Assembly: GCA_944380775.1 (NCBI GenBank)
Contig: CALWIP010000004.1
Coordinates: forward strand, 1-64,000
Source of the DNA: an uncultured Clostridia bacterium
GTDB lineage: Bacteria; Bacillota; Clostridia; Oscillospirales; Acutalibacteraceae
Direction of reading: 5' to 3'
Length of the DNA stretch: 64,000 nt
Part shown: piece by piece, positions 15,928-25,324 of the stretch
Layout: each line of letters begins with the position of its first letter
Position numbering within the stretch: position 1 is the first letter of the stretch
Notes under the pieces: model-generated
What the model saw: the letters and a program-made list of their open reading frames with translations, nothing else
Told to the model about the DNA's origin: nothing
Databases searched by the model: none
Made by a program: the position numbers and the translations under genes

Positions 15928-16598
15928 GCGTCACGCCCCCCTTTCTCCGGCAGGCGGTTGCAGGAGGACGCCATGGGGCAGGCGGCGCAGCCCGTCGCCG
16001 CCGGGGCCTCCTTCTTTGCAATGCGGCTGGCCAGCGCAACCAGCATGCCGAAGACGAAGAACCCGCCCGGCGGCAGGATGAAGATCAAAATGGGGGCCAT
16101 AAACCCGGAGGTGACGGGCACGCCGAACAGGGAGCCCGCGCCCAGCAGCTCGCGGATGCAGCCCATGAGCAGCAGCGCGGCGGTAAAGCCCACGCCCATG
16201 CCGAGGCCGTCCAAAATAGAAGGCAGCACGCTGTTTTTGCTCGCGAACATCTCTGCGCGGCCGAGGATGATGCAGTTGACGACGATGAGCGGCAGGTAAA
16301 TGCCCAGCGCGGTGTCGATGTCCGGCGCGTAGGCCTTGACGAGCATCTGCACCACGGAGACAAAGCCCGCGATGATGGTGATATACGCGGGGATGCGCAC
16401 CTTATCCGGGATGACGCGCCGCAAGAGCGAGATGACCGCGTTGGAACACACGAGCACCGCCGTGGCGGCCACGCCCATGCCGATGGCGTTGCCCGCCGAC
16501 GTGCTGATGGCCAGCGTGGGGCAAGTGCCGAGCACCAGGCAGAGCACGGGGTTTTCCTTGACGACGCCCTTGGTGAATTCATGGAGCAATTTTGCCAT
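15924..16598 (-). CDS. rnfE: Rnf complex membrane subunit RnfE
   Basis: A 224-residue six-helix membrane subunit paired with RnfA. It shows the family segment ENPVLCLVLGTCPTLAISTSA and the second Cys motif LPLIVVNCIILGRAEMFA. The C-terminus is extended, with a Cys cluster (TGCAACPMASSC) that is longer than in many homologues. Its ATG shares one base with the rnfG stop (TAATG). Confidence 0.96.
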   Translation of the reverse strand: MAKLLHEFTKGVVKENPVLCLVLGTCPTLAISTSAGNAIGMGVAATAVLVCSNAVISLLRRVIPDKVRIPAYITIIAGFVSVVQMLVKAYAPDIDTALGIYLPLIVVNCIILGRAEMFASKNSVLPSILDGLGMGVGFTAALLLMGCIRELLGAGSLFGVPVTSGFMAPILIFILPPGGFFVFGMLVALASRIAKKEAPAATGCAACPMASSCNRLPEKGGRDA

Positions 16599-17173
16599 TA
16601 CGCGCCCTCCTTTCCCTGTTCAAAATAGGAGACGGCCTTGTTTACCGCTTCCGTCACGGCGGTGGACGTAACGGTCGCGCCGGCGAGCGCCTCGACCTGG
16701 TCCTCCCCGGCCGGGGCGGACTTGACCACCGAGAACGGCCCCGTCCCGCCGGAATACTGGCCCAGGAAGCTCTCGTTTTCCGCGTTGGCGCCCAGGCCGG
16801 GCGTTTCCTCGTGCGAGAGGATCACCACGCCGCGCACCGCGCCGCCGTTATCCAGGCCGGTCATGACGCTCACTTCGCCGCCGTAGCCCTTCGCGCCGGT
16901 GACGAATACCGCGCCCACCGGCGCGCCGGAGGCGTCGAGCCCTTCATAATAGGAGATCTCCGCGCCGTCTGCCGTGAGCGTGCGCTCCGCAAAGGATTCC
17001 GCCTCCGGCAGCACCACGCGGCGGGAGGCTTCCTCCGCCGCCAGCGCCTGGGCGGCGATGACGTCGCGCGTGAGCAAATTGGTCCCGGCCAGCAGCGCCG
17101 TCACCACGGCGCAGATGACGAACAGGGCGGCGGCCGGGGAGAGCACCGCCCGCAGGCTGAGTTTCGTTTTCAT
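16598..17173 (-). CDS. rnfG: Rnf complex FMN-binding subunit RnfG
   Basis: A 191-residue subunit with one N-terminal membrane helix (about 10-32) and an extracytoplasmic FMN-binding domain. The flavinylation motif EALAGATVTS places covalent FMN on Thr167, attached by ApbE, which is encoded at the head of this operon. The ATG at 17171-17173 overlaps the rnfD stop (ATGA); the frame extends upstream to 17227 without a good start. Confidence 0.95.
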   Translation of the reverse strand: MKTKLSLRAVLSPAAALFVICAVVTALLAGTNLLTRDVIAAQALAAEEASRRVVLPEAESFAERTLTADGAEISYYEGLDASGAPVGAVFVTGAKGYGGEVSVMTGLDNGGAVRGVVILSHEETPGLGANAENESFLGQYSGGTGPFSVVKSAPAGEDQVEALAGATVTSTAVTEAVNKAVSYFEQGKEGA

Positions 17174-18126
17174 CCGGCGCGCCCCCTTCCTTCCTTCTGC
17201 GCGCCGAACGGGCGCGGGCGGGTCCATTTTTCAAGGTAGGGAACCAACAGGTTCATCAGAATAATCGAGAACGAGACGCCCTCCGGCAGCGAGCCGAACA
17301 GGCGGATGAGCATGGTCAAAACGCCGCATCCGGCGGCGAAAATCACGCGCCCCTTGAGCGTCACCGGCGTGGTGGTGTAGTCCGTCGCCATAAAAATCGC
17401 GCCGAGCAGCAGGCCTCCCGTCATCAGTTCGGTCAAGACGTCGCGGCCCGCCAGCGCGGAGAGGGCCGCTGCCACGGCCAGGTAGGTCAGCGGCACGGCC
17501 GGGTGGATGACCCGCCGCGCAACGAGGTAAACCCCGCCGAGCAGCAGCGCGAGCGCGCAGGTCTCGCCCAGGCAGCCGGGGCGGGCGCCGAGGAACAGGT
17601 CCAGGTAGCCGGGCAGCCCCGCGCCCGCGCTCTCCTTGAGGATGCCCAGCGGCGAGGCGGCCGTTACGGCATCCGAGCCGTCAAGGTAGGCGAACGGCTG
17701 CACCCAGCTGCTCATCGGCGAGGGGAACGACGTCATCAGCACAATGCGCGCCGTGAGCGCCGGGTTGACAAAATTCTGCCCGATGCCGCCGAACATCTGC
17801 TTGACGACGACGATGGCGACCACACAGCCGAATACCGCCATGAGCGGATGCAGGCCAACCGGCAGGTTGAACGCGAGCAGCATCCCCGTGACGGCGGCGC
17901 TCAGGTCGGAAATCGTATTTTCCCGCTTCATCACGCGGCGGCAAACCCACTCCGCCGCCACGCACGAGGCCACGCAGAGCGCAATGAGCAGCAGCGCGCG
18001 CGGCCCGAAGAGGATCCCCGCCGCGGCGGCCGCGGGCAGCAGCGCGATGAGCACGTCCCGCATGATGCCCTGGGTCGAGCGCCCTTCCCGCAGGTGGGGG
18101 GAAGACGAAACGATCCATTTTTCCAT
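17170..18126 (-). CDS. rnfD: Rnf complex membrane subunit RnfD
   Basis: A 318-residue NqrB/RnfD-type subunit with about nine membrane helices, part of the ion channel. The conserved NFVNPALTARIVLM and ATDYTTTPVT segments are present. At the flavinylation motif it reads DAVTAASPLG, so the expected FMN-accepting Thr is Ser158 (codon TCG at 17653-17655 on the minus strand). The ATG shares one base with the rnfC stop (TAATG). Confidence 0.95.
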   Translation of the reverse strand: MEKWIVSSSPHLREGRSTQGIMRDVLIALLPAAAAAGILFGPRALLLIALCVASCVAAEWVCRRVMKRENTISDLSAAVTGMLLAFNLPVGLHPLMAVFGCVVAIVVVKQMFGGIGQNFVNPALTARIVLMTSFPSPMSSWVQPFAYLDGSDAVTAASPLGILKESAGAGLPGYLDLFLGARPGCLGETCALALLLGGVYLVARRVIHPAVPLTYLAVAAALSALAGRDVLTELMTGGLLLGAIFMATDYTTTPVTLKGRVIFAAGCGVLTMLIRLFGSLPEGVSFSIILMNLLVPYLEKWTRPRPFGAQKEGRGRAG

Positions 18127-19448
18127 TAGTTTTTCCCTCCCGCTTGTTTTACCAGGTTCTTGCCCAGGCGGATGGCCTGCATGAGCGGCCGGTGCGCCGG
18201 GCAGCGGTAGGCGCAGGTGCCGCATTCCATGCACGCGGCCACGCCGCTGCGCGCAAGGCCGGCCGCGTCGCGCTGCTCCGCGAGCTGCTCCAGCAGCAGC
18301 GGCTCCAGGTTCATCGGGCAGCCGGCGACGCAGCGCCCGCAGCGGATGCAGGCGGAAGGCTCCGGCAGCTTCGCGTCCGCCCCGCCAAAGGCGAGGATGC
18401 CGTTGTTCTGTTTGAGCACCGGCGCGCCGTCGTCCGGCAGGGCCAGGCCCATCATCGGGCCGCCCATCAGCAGCTTGCGCGGCTCCCCGCGGTAGCCGCC
18501 GAGGAACGCGACCACGTCGCGGATGCGCGTGCCGACGGGGACCAGGACGTTCGCAGGGTTTTGGATGGCGGAGCCGTCTACCGTGATGCGGCGCTGCACC
18601 AGCGGCATCCCCGTGCGGAAATAGCGCGCCAAAAACCCGGCGGAGGTAATGTTCATCACGATGCATCCCGCGTCGGCGGGCAGCTTGCCCAGCGGGATCT
18701 TCCGGTTGGTGCAGGCTTTGACCAGCACCTTTTCCGCGCCCTGCGGGTAGCGGGAGCGCAGCGGCAGCACCGCAAAGCCCGGGGCGTCCCCGGCGGCCGC
18801 GCGCAGCGCCGCAATGGCGTCCGGCTTATTGTCCTCCACGGCGAGGATGACGCGCGGGATGCCGAGCATGCCCTGCACGAGCCGCGCGCCCTCGACCACA
18901 TCCTGCGGGTGCTCCAGCGCCTCGCGGTGGTCCGAGGTGATGTACGGTTCGCATTCCGCGCCGTTGAGGATGAGCGTATCCACCGCCTTCCCCGCCGGGA
19001 CGCGCAGCTTGACGTGGGCCGGGAAGCCCGCGCCGCCCAGGCCCACCAGGCCGGATTCCCGCACGGCGGCGAGGAATTCCTCCAGCGTCTCCGCTTTGGG
19101 CGGCCGGAGGGACGGGTCCGGCTCCATGCTGCCGTCGGAGTCGATGACAACGGCGTCGGAGACCCGCCCGCCGGGCAGCAGGACTTTTTCCACCCCGGCG
19201 ACCGTGCCGCTCACGCTCGCGTGGATGGGCGCGCTGACCGCCGCGCCGCTACCGGCAATCTTCTGGCCCACCAGCACGCGGTCCCCTTTTTTGACCAGGG
19301 GCTCGCACGGCGCGCCAACATGCTGCTGCATGGGCAGCAGCACCCGCGCGGGCGCGGGCATGGCGCGCGTTTCCGCGTGGGCGGTGTTTTTCCGGTGCGG
19401 CACGCGCGCGCCGCCGTGGACGCGGTAGGGTTTCACAATTCGTTCCAT
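18126..19448 (-). CDS. rnfC: Rnf complex NADH-binding subunit RnfC
   Basis: A 440-residue peripheral subunit that passes electrons to NAD+. An N-terminal barrel-sandwich domain (about 20-110) is followed by the NADH/FMN domain with GLVGLGGAGFPAHVKL and LILNGAECEPYITSDH, an SLBB domain, and two 4Fe-4S motifs (CIRCGRCVAGCP and CMECGTCAYRCP). Length is typical for Firmicutes. The ATG at 19446-19448 follows GGGGAGG by 10 bases; the open frame upstream to 19739 is not coding. Confidence 0.96.
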   Translation of the reverse strand: MERIVKPYRVHGGARVPHRKNTAHAETRAMPAPARVLLPMQQHVGAPCEPLVKKGDRVLVGQKIAGSGAAVSAPIHASVSGTVAGVEKVLLPGGRVSDAVVIDSDGSMEPDPSLRPPKAETLEEFLAAVRESGLVGLGGAGFPAHVKLRVPAGKAVDTLILNGAECEPYITSDHREALEHPQDVVEGARLVQGMLGIPRVILAVEDNKPDAIAALRAAAGDAPGFAVLPLRSRYPQGAEKVLVKACTNRKIPLGKLPADAGCIVMNITSAGFLARYFRTGMPLVQRRITVDGSAIQNPANVLVPVGTRIRDVVAFLGGYRGEPRKLLMGGPMMGLALPDDGAPVLKQNNGILAFGGADAKLPEPSACIRCGRCVAGCPMNLEPLLLEQLAEQRDAAGLARSGVAACMECGTCAYRCPAHRPLMQAIRLGKNLVKQAGGKN

Positions 19449-19507
19449 TGGGTGATGACCTCCCCATTGCCCCGGCCGCCGGGCGGCGGGGCCGTAATCA
19501 AACGCGG

Positions 19508-20038
19508 CTAAGGCCGCGTGCGGAGTTTTTCCAGCAGCGGGTACAGCGCCCGCAGCAAAAGGCCGGTCAAAATGCCAGAGGGCACGCCGAAGAGCAGCAG
19601 CCAGGGCGCGTAGCCGGCGGCGGCCGGCCCGGCGAGGAAAACAGCCGTGCAGAGCTGCCCCGCATTGTGCGCGAGCGCCCCGCAAACCCCGAGGCCCAAA
19701 AAGCCGAACGGCCGGCGGCGCGGCCGCAGCAGGATCCACATGGCCAGCGTGCTGAGCGCGCCGCCGCTCAGGCTCATGGCAAACGCAACCGCCCCGCGCG
19801 TCATGCCGGCGAACAAGGCCTTCGCCAGCGCCAGCAGCAGCGCCGGCCCCAGGCCGAGCGCCCCGGCGGCGTACATCGTCGCGAGGTTTGAAAGGCCCAG
19901 CTTCGCCCCGGGCGGCAGCGCGGGCAGCGGGGGCAGCGCCCCCTCCAGCGCGGAAAGCGCCAGCGCCAGCGCGCCGAGCATCCCGCAGAACGCCGCGCGC
20001 CTTGCGGCGCCCCCCTGTGGATTATCCCGTAACGGCAT
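19508..20038 (-). CDS. Gx transporter family protein
   Basis: A 176-residue membrane protein with about five helices, of the family once named heptaprenyl diphosphate synthase component I and now Gx transporter. Recognisable by GAKLGLSNLATMYAAGALG and a C-terminal LLFGVPSGILTGLLLRALYP. These genes commonly sit next to NusG-domain-II and ApbE genes in Rnf loci of Firmicutes. The transported substrate is not established. It starts 17 bases before the end of the preceding gene and lies 59 bases upstream of rnfC. Confidence 0.85.
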   Translation of the reverse strand: MPLRDNPQGGAARRAAFCGMLGALALALSALEGALPPLPALPPGAKLGLSNLATMYAAGALGLGPALLLALAKALFAGMTRGAVAFAMSLSGGALSTLAMWILLRPRRRPFGFLGLGVCGALAHNAGQLCTAVFLAGPAAAGYAPWLLLFGVPSGILTGLLLRALYPLLEKLRTRP

Positions 20039-20399
20039 CGGTCCCTCCTCCGGCGCCGCCCTCCAGCCGCACCGAAATGCGGGCGGGCAGGCAGACCGCC
20101 GTTTCCCCGGCGCGCGTCAGGCGGCCCGTGCGCACGCACACCTGGTCCGGGCAGTCAGACGACAGAAATTCGATAAATCCCGGCCCCGCGCGCAGCCGCA
20201 CGCGGTACGGCCCGCCGAGGTTCAAAACCTCCTCTTCCGCAAGGGAGGAGAGATCCACCCGCGCCAGCTCCACGCCGTCCTGCTCCACCACGGCGGTGCA
20301 GGCGTCCGCGCGCGGCCACAGGAGCCATACGGCCGCCGCGCCCAGCGCCAGCAGGATCAGCGCGAGGTCGGCGCGCCCCAGCAGCGCGGGGCGCTTCAC
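20022..20399 (-). CDS. NusG domain II-containing protein
   Basis: A 125-residue single-pass membrane protein: one N-terminal helix (about 10-30), then a small beta domain related to NusG domain II, recognised by SSDCPDQVCVRTGRL and AVCLPARISVRL. This family travels with ApbE and Rnf genes; a role in assembly or in electron transfer outside the membrane is a guess. The GTG start (20397-20399) overlaps the apbE TGA as GTGA, with GGAGG 7 bases upstream. Confidence 0.88.
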   Translation of the reverse strand: MKRPALLGRADLALILLALGAAAVWLLWPRADACTAVVEQDGVELARVDLSSLAEEEVLNLGGPYRVRLRAGPGFIEFLSSDCPDQVCVRTGRLTRAGETAVCLPARISVRLEGGAGGGTDAVTG

Positions 20400-21472
20400 G
20401 GGCGTTCCTCCAGCGTGTAGCCGTCCGCCGTGAGCGTAAACGCGCCCACCGCGCGCCCGGTGACGGTGACGCCGCCTTCCGCGTCCACCCACACGCCGCC
20501 CGCGCCGTATTCCTCCAGCAAGGCCGCGCCGTCTTCCAGGCCGAGCACAAAGCACGCCGTCGAAAGCGCGTCGCTGAGCGCGCCGCTTTCGCACCACACG
20601 GTGACAGAGACGAGCCCGCTCTCCGCGGGATAGCCGGTTTTCGGGTCGAGCAGGTGGTGGTAGGTCACGCCGCCTTCGGTAAAGGCCTTTTCGTAGGAGC
20701 CGGAGGTTGAGACAAAGCCGGCGTCCATCTCCAGCACGCCGAGCGCGGCGTTCTTGTCGTCCCCGCTGCCGGGGTCGCGCACCGCGACGCTCCAGGGCGA
20801 GCCGTCCGGCTTTTGCCGGTAGGTCCCGACGCTGCCGCCCACGCTGAGGATGGCCGCTTCCACGCCCCCGGCCTCTTCATAGGCCGCCACGGCCGCGTCG
20901 CAGGCCGCGCCTTTGCCCACCGCGCCAAGGTCCACGCCCATCCCGTGGTATTTCAGCGAAGCGCTGGATTCCCCGGTATCGACGCGCAGGTCCCGGTAAT
21001 CGATCTCCTGCAAAAAGGTCTCGATCTGTTCCGGCGCGGGGACGTGCTGGTTCTCCCCGCCGAAATCCCAGAGCGCCGAAAGCGGCAGCACCGTGGGGTC
21101 GAACGCGCCGCCGGAACGCTCCGCCACCTCCAGGCAGAGGGCGAGCAGCGACGCGGTCTCCTCCTCCACCTCCGTCCACACGGACCCGGCGTCCGCGTTG
21201 AGCCGCTGGATGTCGGAACCCTCGATGCGCCAGGAGATGCGCTCTTCCAGGTCCCCCACCGCGCGGGCGGCCTGCGCGGCCGCTTCCTCCGCCCCGCCGC
21301 CATAGACGGTCTGCTGCACATACGCGCCCATCGCGACGTTGGTGCAGGCGTATTGCCGCGCCCGGTAGCCATAGGAGGACCAGAGCCAAACGAGCACGGC
21401 CACAAGGGCGGCGAGCACTGCGCCGCAAACGAACACGGCTTTGGGGAGGGGGGATTTCTTCGCACACGGCAT
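20396..21472 (-). CDS. apbE: FAD:protein FMN transferase ApbE
   Basis: A 358-residue flavin transferase that attaches FMN covalently to Thr or Ser of RnfG and RnfD outside the membrane. It has an N-terminal membrane anchor (about 10-30), the ApbE fold with GVDLGAVGKGAACDAA and SVGGSVGTYRQK, and HHLLDPKTGYPAE, a segment with the metal- and FAD-binding residues. First gene of the Rnf operon, behind an extended -10 promoter, so the modifying enzyme is made with its targets. Confidence 0.95.
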   Translation of the reverse strand: MPCAKKSPLPKAVFVCGAVLAALVAVLVWLWSSYGYRARQYACTNVAMGAYVQQTVYGGGAEEAAAQAARAVGDLEERISWRIEGSDIQRLNADAGSVWTEVEEETASLLALCLEVAERSGGAFDPTVLPLSALWDFGGENQHVPAPEQIETFLQEIDYRDLRVDTGESSASLKYHGMGVDLGAVGKGAACDAAVAAYEEAGGVEAAILSVGGSVGTYRQKPDGSPWSVAVRDPGSGDDKNAALGVLEMDAGFVSTSGSYEKAFTEGGVTYHHLLDPKTGYPAESGLVSVTVWCESGALSDALSTACFVLGLEDGAALLEEYGAGGVWVDAEGGVTVTGRAVGAFTLTADGYTLEERP

Positions 21473-21509
21473 GGGGAGATTCCTTTCGTGACCGAAACAA
21501 TTTAGGCTT

Positions 21510-21539
21510 ATTGTAGCACAAACCAGCGGGGAAACACAA
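21510..21539 (-). promoter_or_regulatory. Promoter of the apbE-rnf operon
   Basis: Minus strand extended -10 TGC-TACAAT (-10 at 21510-21515), weak -35 TTGTGT (21534-21539), spacer 18. No other promoter is evident down to rnfB, suggesting one transcript of about 7 kb. Confidence 0.6.
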
Positions 21540-21606
21540 CGGTTTTTGGAGAAAAATGCCGGAACCCATCCCCAAAAATCCCCGCGGCGCGGAGGCTCCG
21601 GGCAGA

Positions 21607-21642
21607 GAAAAGGCCCCGCGCCCGGGGGTCCGGGGCGGGGCC
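21607..21642 (-). terminator. Terminator of the pcp-marR-ABC operon
   Basis: Minus-strand stem GGCCCCGC / GCGGGGCC with an inner CCCGG/CCGGG pairing, followed by TTTT, 12 bases after the ABC gene stop. Confidence 0.7.
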
Positions 21643-21654
21643 GGCGAAATGTTG

Positions 21655-23589
21655 TCAGCTCAATTCCAGCGCGCCGGTGTAGAGCTGGTAATACGTCCCC
21701 TTGAGGGCGAGCAGCTCTTCGTGCGTGCCGCGCTCGATGATGCGGCCGTGGTCGAGCACCATGATGGCGTCGGAATTCTTGACCGTGCTGAGCCGGTGCG
21801 CGATGACGAAGACCGTGCGGCCGAGCATCAGCGCGTCCATGCCGCGCTGGACGATGGCCTCGGTGTGCGTGTCGATGGAGGAGGTCGCCTCGTCCAGGAT
21901 CATGACCGGCGGGTCCGCGACGGCCGCGCGCGCAATGGCGAGCAGCTGGCGCTGGCCCTGCGAAAGGTTCGCGCCGTTGCCGCGCAGCATGGTGTTATAG
22001 CCCTCCGGCAGGCGCGTGATGAAATCGTGCGCGCCGGCGAGCTGGGCGGCGGCGATGCATTCCTCGTCGTGCGCTTCCAGGTTGCCGTAGCGGATATTCT
22101 CCATCACCGTGCCGGTGAAGAGGTTCGTGTCCTGCAAAACGATGCCGAGGCTGCGGCGCAGGTCCGACTTCTTAATCTTATTGATATTGATGCCGTCGTA
22201 GCGGATCTTGCCGTCCTCAATGTCGTAGAACCGGTTGATGAGGTTTGTAATGGTGGTCTTGCCCGCGCCCGTCGAGCCGACGAAGGCGACCTTCTGGCCC
22301 GGCCGCGCGTAGAGCGAGATGTCGTGCAGCACCATTTTTTCCGGCGTGTAGCCAAAGTCTACGTTGAAGAAGCGGACGTCGCCCGCCAGGCGGGTGTAGG
22401 TGACGGTGCCGTCGTGGTGCGGGTGCTTCCAAGCCCAGACGTTGGTGCGCTGCGGGTATTCCTCGAGCGTGCCGTCTTCTTTTTCGCGGGCGTTCACAAG
22501 GGTGACGTAGCCGTCGTCCGTTTCGGCTTCTTCATCGAGCAGCGCAAAAATGCGGTGCGCGCCCGCCAGGCCCATGATGACCATGTTCACCTGGTTGGAA
22601 ACCTGGCCGATGGCGCCGGCGAACTGTTTGGTCATGTTCAAGAACGGCACGACAATGCTGATGCTGAACGCCATGCCGGAGATGCTCACGTTCTGCACGT
22701 TGGTAAGCAGCAGCGCGCCGCCCACCAGCGCCACAATGACGTACATGACGTTGCCCACGTTGCCAAGCAGCGGCATGAGGATGTTGGCGTAGCGATTGCC
22801 GTTGCGCGCGTTGTAGAAAATCTCGTCGTTGACCTTGTCGAAATCCTTGCGCGCGCCTTCCTCGTGGCAGAAAACCTTAATGACCTTCTGGCCGGTCATC
22901 ATTTCCTCCATGAAGCCCTCCGCCTTGGCAATGGTGATCTGCTGGCGCAGGAAGAATTTGGAGGACCGCGCCGTGATGGCCTTGGCGGCAAACACCATGA
23001 ACACGACGCCGAAGACCACGAGCACGGCGAGGATGGCGCTGTAGTAGATCATGATGCCGAAGATGACGAGCAGCGTCACGATGGAAATCAGGATCTGCGG
23101 CAGGCTCTGGCTGATGAGCTGGCGCAGCGTATCCACGTCGTTCGTGTAGTAGCTCATGATGTCGCCGTGGTTGTTCGTGTCAAAATATTTGATGGGCAGG
23201 TCCTGCATGTGGCTGAACATCTTGTCGCGCATCTTTTTCAGCGAGCCCTGCGTGATGATGGCCATCGTCTGGTTGTAGAACGCGCCGGCGGCCAGGCTGA
23301 AGATGTACATTGCCACCAAAATGCCGACGGCGGAAAGCAGCCGGCCGGAGATGCCCGCCCAGTCGCCGGTCTGGTAGCTCTCCTCGACCATTGCAATGAT
23401 GTTCTGCATGAAGATGGCCGGGACGGAGCTGACGATGGCGTTGATGAGGATGCAAAGCAGGGTCACCGGCAGCAGCACCGGGTAGAACTGGAACAGCGTC
23501 GCCAGCAGGCGGCGCAGCACGCCCTTCGGCGCGCGCTGGCCGCGGGCCGTCGTCGTGCGCGCGGGGGCCTCGTTTTTATTCTTCGCCAT
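21655..23589 (-). CDS. ABC exporter half-transporter (partner 2)
   Basis: A 644-residue type IV ABC exporter: six membrane helices in about residues 45-370, then an ATPase domain with Walker A GSTGAGKTT, signature LSQGQRQLLAIARA and Walker B MILDEATSSID. The region after the signature matches a canonical catalytic site, so with its partner at 23576-25324 it likely forms a heterodimeric multidrug-type pump with this as the active member. A GTG lies at 23598, but the ATG at 23587-23589 is preferred; its reading frame overlaps the partner's last codons. Confidence 0.9.
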   Translation of the reverse strand: MAKNKNEAPARTTTARGQRAPKGVLRRLLATLFQFYPVLLPVTLLCILINAIVSSVPAIFMQNIIAMVEESYQTGDWAGISGRLLSAVGILVAMYIFSLAAGAFYNQTMAIITQGSLKKMRDKMFSHMQDLPIKYFDTNNHGDIMSYYTNDVDTLRQLISQSLPQILISIVTLLVIFGIMIYYSAILAVLVVFGVVFMVFAAKAITARSSKFFLRQQITIAKAEGFMEEMMTGQKVIKVFCHEEGARKDFDKVNDEIFYNARNGNRYANILMPLLGNVGNVMYVIVALVGGALLLTNVQNVSISGMAFSISIVVPFLNMTKQFAGAIGQVSNQVNMVIMGLAGAHRIFALLDEEAETDDGYVTLVNAREKEDGTLEEYPQRTNVWAWKHPHHDGTVTYTRLAGDVRFFNVDFGYTPEKMVLHDISLYARPGQKVAFVGSTGAGKTTITNLINRFYDIEDGKIRYDGININKIKKSDLRRSLGIVLQDTNLFTGTVMENIRYGNLEAHDEECIAAAQLAGAHDFITRLPEGYNTMLRGNGANLSQGQRQLLAIARAAVADPPVMILDEATSSIDTHTEAIVQRGMDALMLGRTVFVIAHRLSTVKNSDAIMVLDHGRIIERGTHEELLALKGTYYQLYTGALELS

Positions 23590-25324
23590 CTTTGTCACCT
23601 GCCTTATTCTGGGAAGTATAGATCTCGCGGTAGACCTTGCTGCGGGCCATCAATTCGTCGTGGGTGCCGACGTCGTCGATGCGGCCGCCCTCCATGAGGA
23701 TGATGCGGTCCGCGTCCTGCACGCTGGCCACGCGCTGCGCGATGATGATCTTCGTGGTCTCCGGGATGAACTCGCGGAAGCCCTTGCGGATGAGCGCGTC
23801 GGTGCGGGTGTCGACGGCGCTGGTGGAGTCGTCGAGGATGAGCACCTTCGGCTTCTTCAGCAGCGCGCGGGCGATGCACAGGCGCTGCTTCTGCCCGCCG
23901 GAGACGTTCGCGCCGCCCTGCTCAATGTACGTATTGTATTTCTGCGGGAACTGCTGGATGAACTCGTCGGCCTGGGCCAGGCGGCAGGCCTCCTCCATCT
24001 CTTCGTCCGTCGCGTCCGGGTTGCCCCAGCGCAGGTTGTCCTTAATGGTGCCGGAGAAGAGCACGTTCTTTTGCAGCACCACGGCCACCTGGTTGCGCAG
24101 CGTTTCCAGGTCGTAGCGGCGCACGTCCACGCCGCCCACCTTGACGCAGCCCTCGGTGACGTCGTAAAGGCGCGGGATGAGCTGCACGAGCGTCGACTTG
24201 GATGAGCCGGTGCCGCCCAGCACGCCGATGACTTCGCCGGAGCGGATGTGCAGGTTCACGTTCGAGAGCGTGAAGCGCTCCGCGTTCTTGAAATATTTGA
24301 AATTGACGTTTTCAAAATCGATGGAGCCGTCCTGCACCTCGGTGACGGCGTCTTCCGGGCTGGTGAGGCTGCTCTCTTCCGAGAGGACCTCCACAATGCG
24401 CTCGGCGGATTCCATCGACATGGTGATCATCACAAACACCATCGAGAGCATCATCAGGCTCATCAGGATCTGGAAGCTGTAGGTGACCATCGCGGACATC
24501 TGGCCGACGTTGATCTCCAGCCCCTGGCTGGTGATGACCATGTAAGAGCCGAACGAGAGCACGAACACCATGCCCGCGTAAACGCAGAACTGCATCATCG
24601 GCCCGTTGAGCGCCATGATGCGCTCCGCCTTGGTGAAGTCCTTGCAGACGTCCTCGGCGGCGGCGGAGAATTTCTTTTTCTCGTAGTCCTCGCGCACATA
24701 GCTCTTCACCACGCGCATGGCCTGTACGTTCTCCTGCACGGAGTCGTTGAGCGCGTCGTACTTGCGGAACACGCGGCGGAACACCGGCATCGCCTTGTAG
24801 ATGACGAGCGCCAGGCCGATGGCCAGCAGCGGGATGGTCACCAGGAAGATCATCGCGAGGCGGCCGCCCATTACGAAGCCCATGATGAACGAGAAAATCA
24901 GCATCAGCGGGCCGCGGATGGCGATGCGGATGATCATCATGAACGACATCTGCACGTTCACGACGTCGGTCGTCATGCGCGTTACCAAGCTCGAAACCGA
25001 GAACTTGTCGATGTTCTCAAACGAATAATCCTGAATCTTATAGAACATGTCCTTGCGCAGGTTGCGCGCAAAGCCCGTGGACGCCGTGGCGCAGGTGTTG
25101 CCCGCCGCCACGCCGAAGAGCAGCGACAGCATCGCCATGACGACAAGCTGGATCCCATAATTGACGACGACGTCCATCCCGCACCCGGCCTGCATCTCGT
25201 TGACCAGGTTGGCGATGACGAACGGGATGATGCACTCCAGCACGACCTCTCCGACAACCAGAAGCGGCGTCACAAGCGCCATTTTCTTGAATTCCCGGAC
25301 ACTTTTTGCCAAAATTTTTATCAT
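23576..25324 (-). CDS. ABC exporter half-transporter (partner 1)
   Basis: A 582-residue ABC exporter with six N-terminal membrane helices and an ATPase domain: Walker A GGTGSSKST, signature VSGGQKQRLCIARA, Walker B VLILDDSTSAVD. The Asp in place of the catalytic Glu after Walker B (LDDS instead of LDEA) marks the degenerate site of heterodimeric exporters. Two in-frame ATGs lie at 25331-25333 and 25322-25324; AGAGGG is 9 bases from the second, which is chosen. It overlaps its partner gene and follows marR. Confidence 0.9.
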   Translation of the reverse strand: MIKILAKSVREFKKMALVTPLLVVGEVVLECIIPFVIANLVNEMQAGCGMDVVVNYGIQLVVMAMLSLLFGVAAGNTCATASTGFARNLRKDMFYKIQDYSFENIDKFSVSSLVTRMTTDVVNVQMSFMMIIRIAIRGPLMLIFSFIMGFVMGGRLAMIFLVTIPLLAIGLALVIYKAMPVFRRVFRKYDALNDSVQENVQAMRVVKSYVREDYEKKKFSAAAEDVCKDFTKAERIMALNGPMMQFCVYAGMVFVLSFGSYMVITSQGLEINVGQMSAMVTYSFQILMSLMMLSMVFVMITMSMESAERIVEVLSEESSLTSPEDAVTEVQDGSIDFENVNFKYFKNAERFTLSNVNLHIRSGEVIGVLGGTGSSKSTLVQLIPRLYDVTEGCVKVGGVDVRRYDLETLRNQVAVVLQKNVLFSGTIKDNLRWGNPDATDEEMEEACRLAQADEFIQQFPQKYNTYIEQGGANVSGGQKQRLCIARALLKKPKVLILDDSTSAVDTRTDALIRKGFREFIPETTKIIIAQRVASVQDADRIILMEGGRIDDVGTHDELMARSKVYREIYTSQNKAGDKDGEE

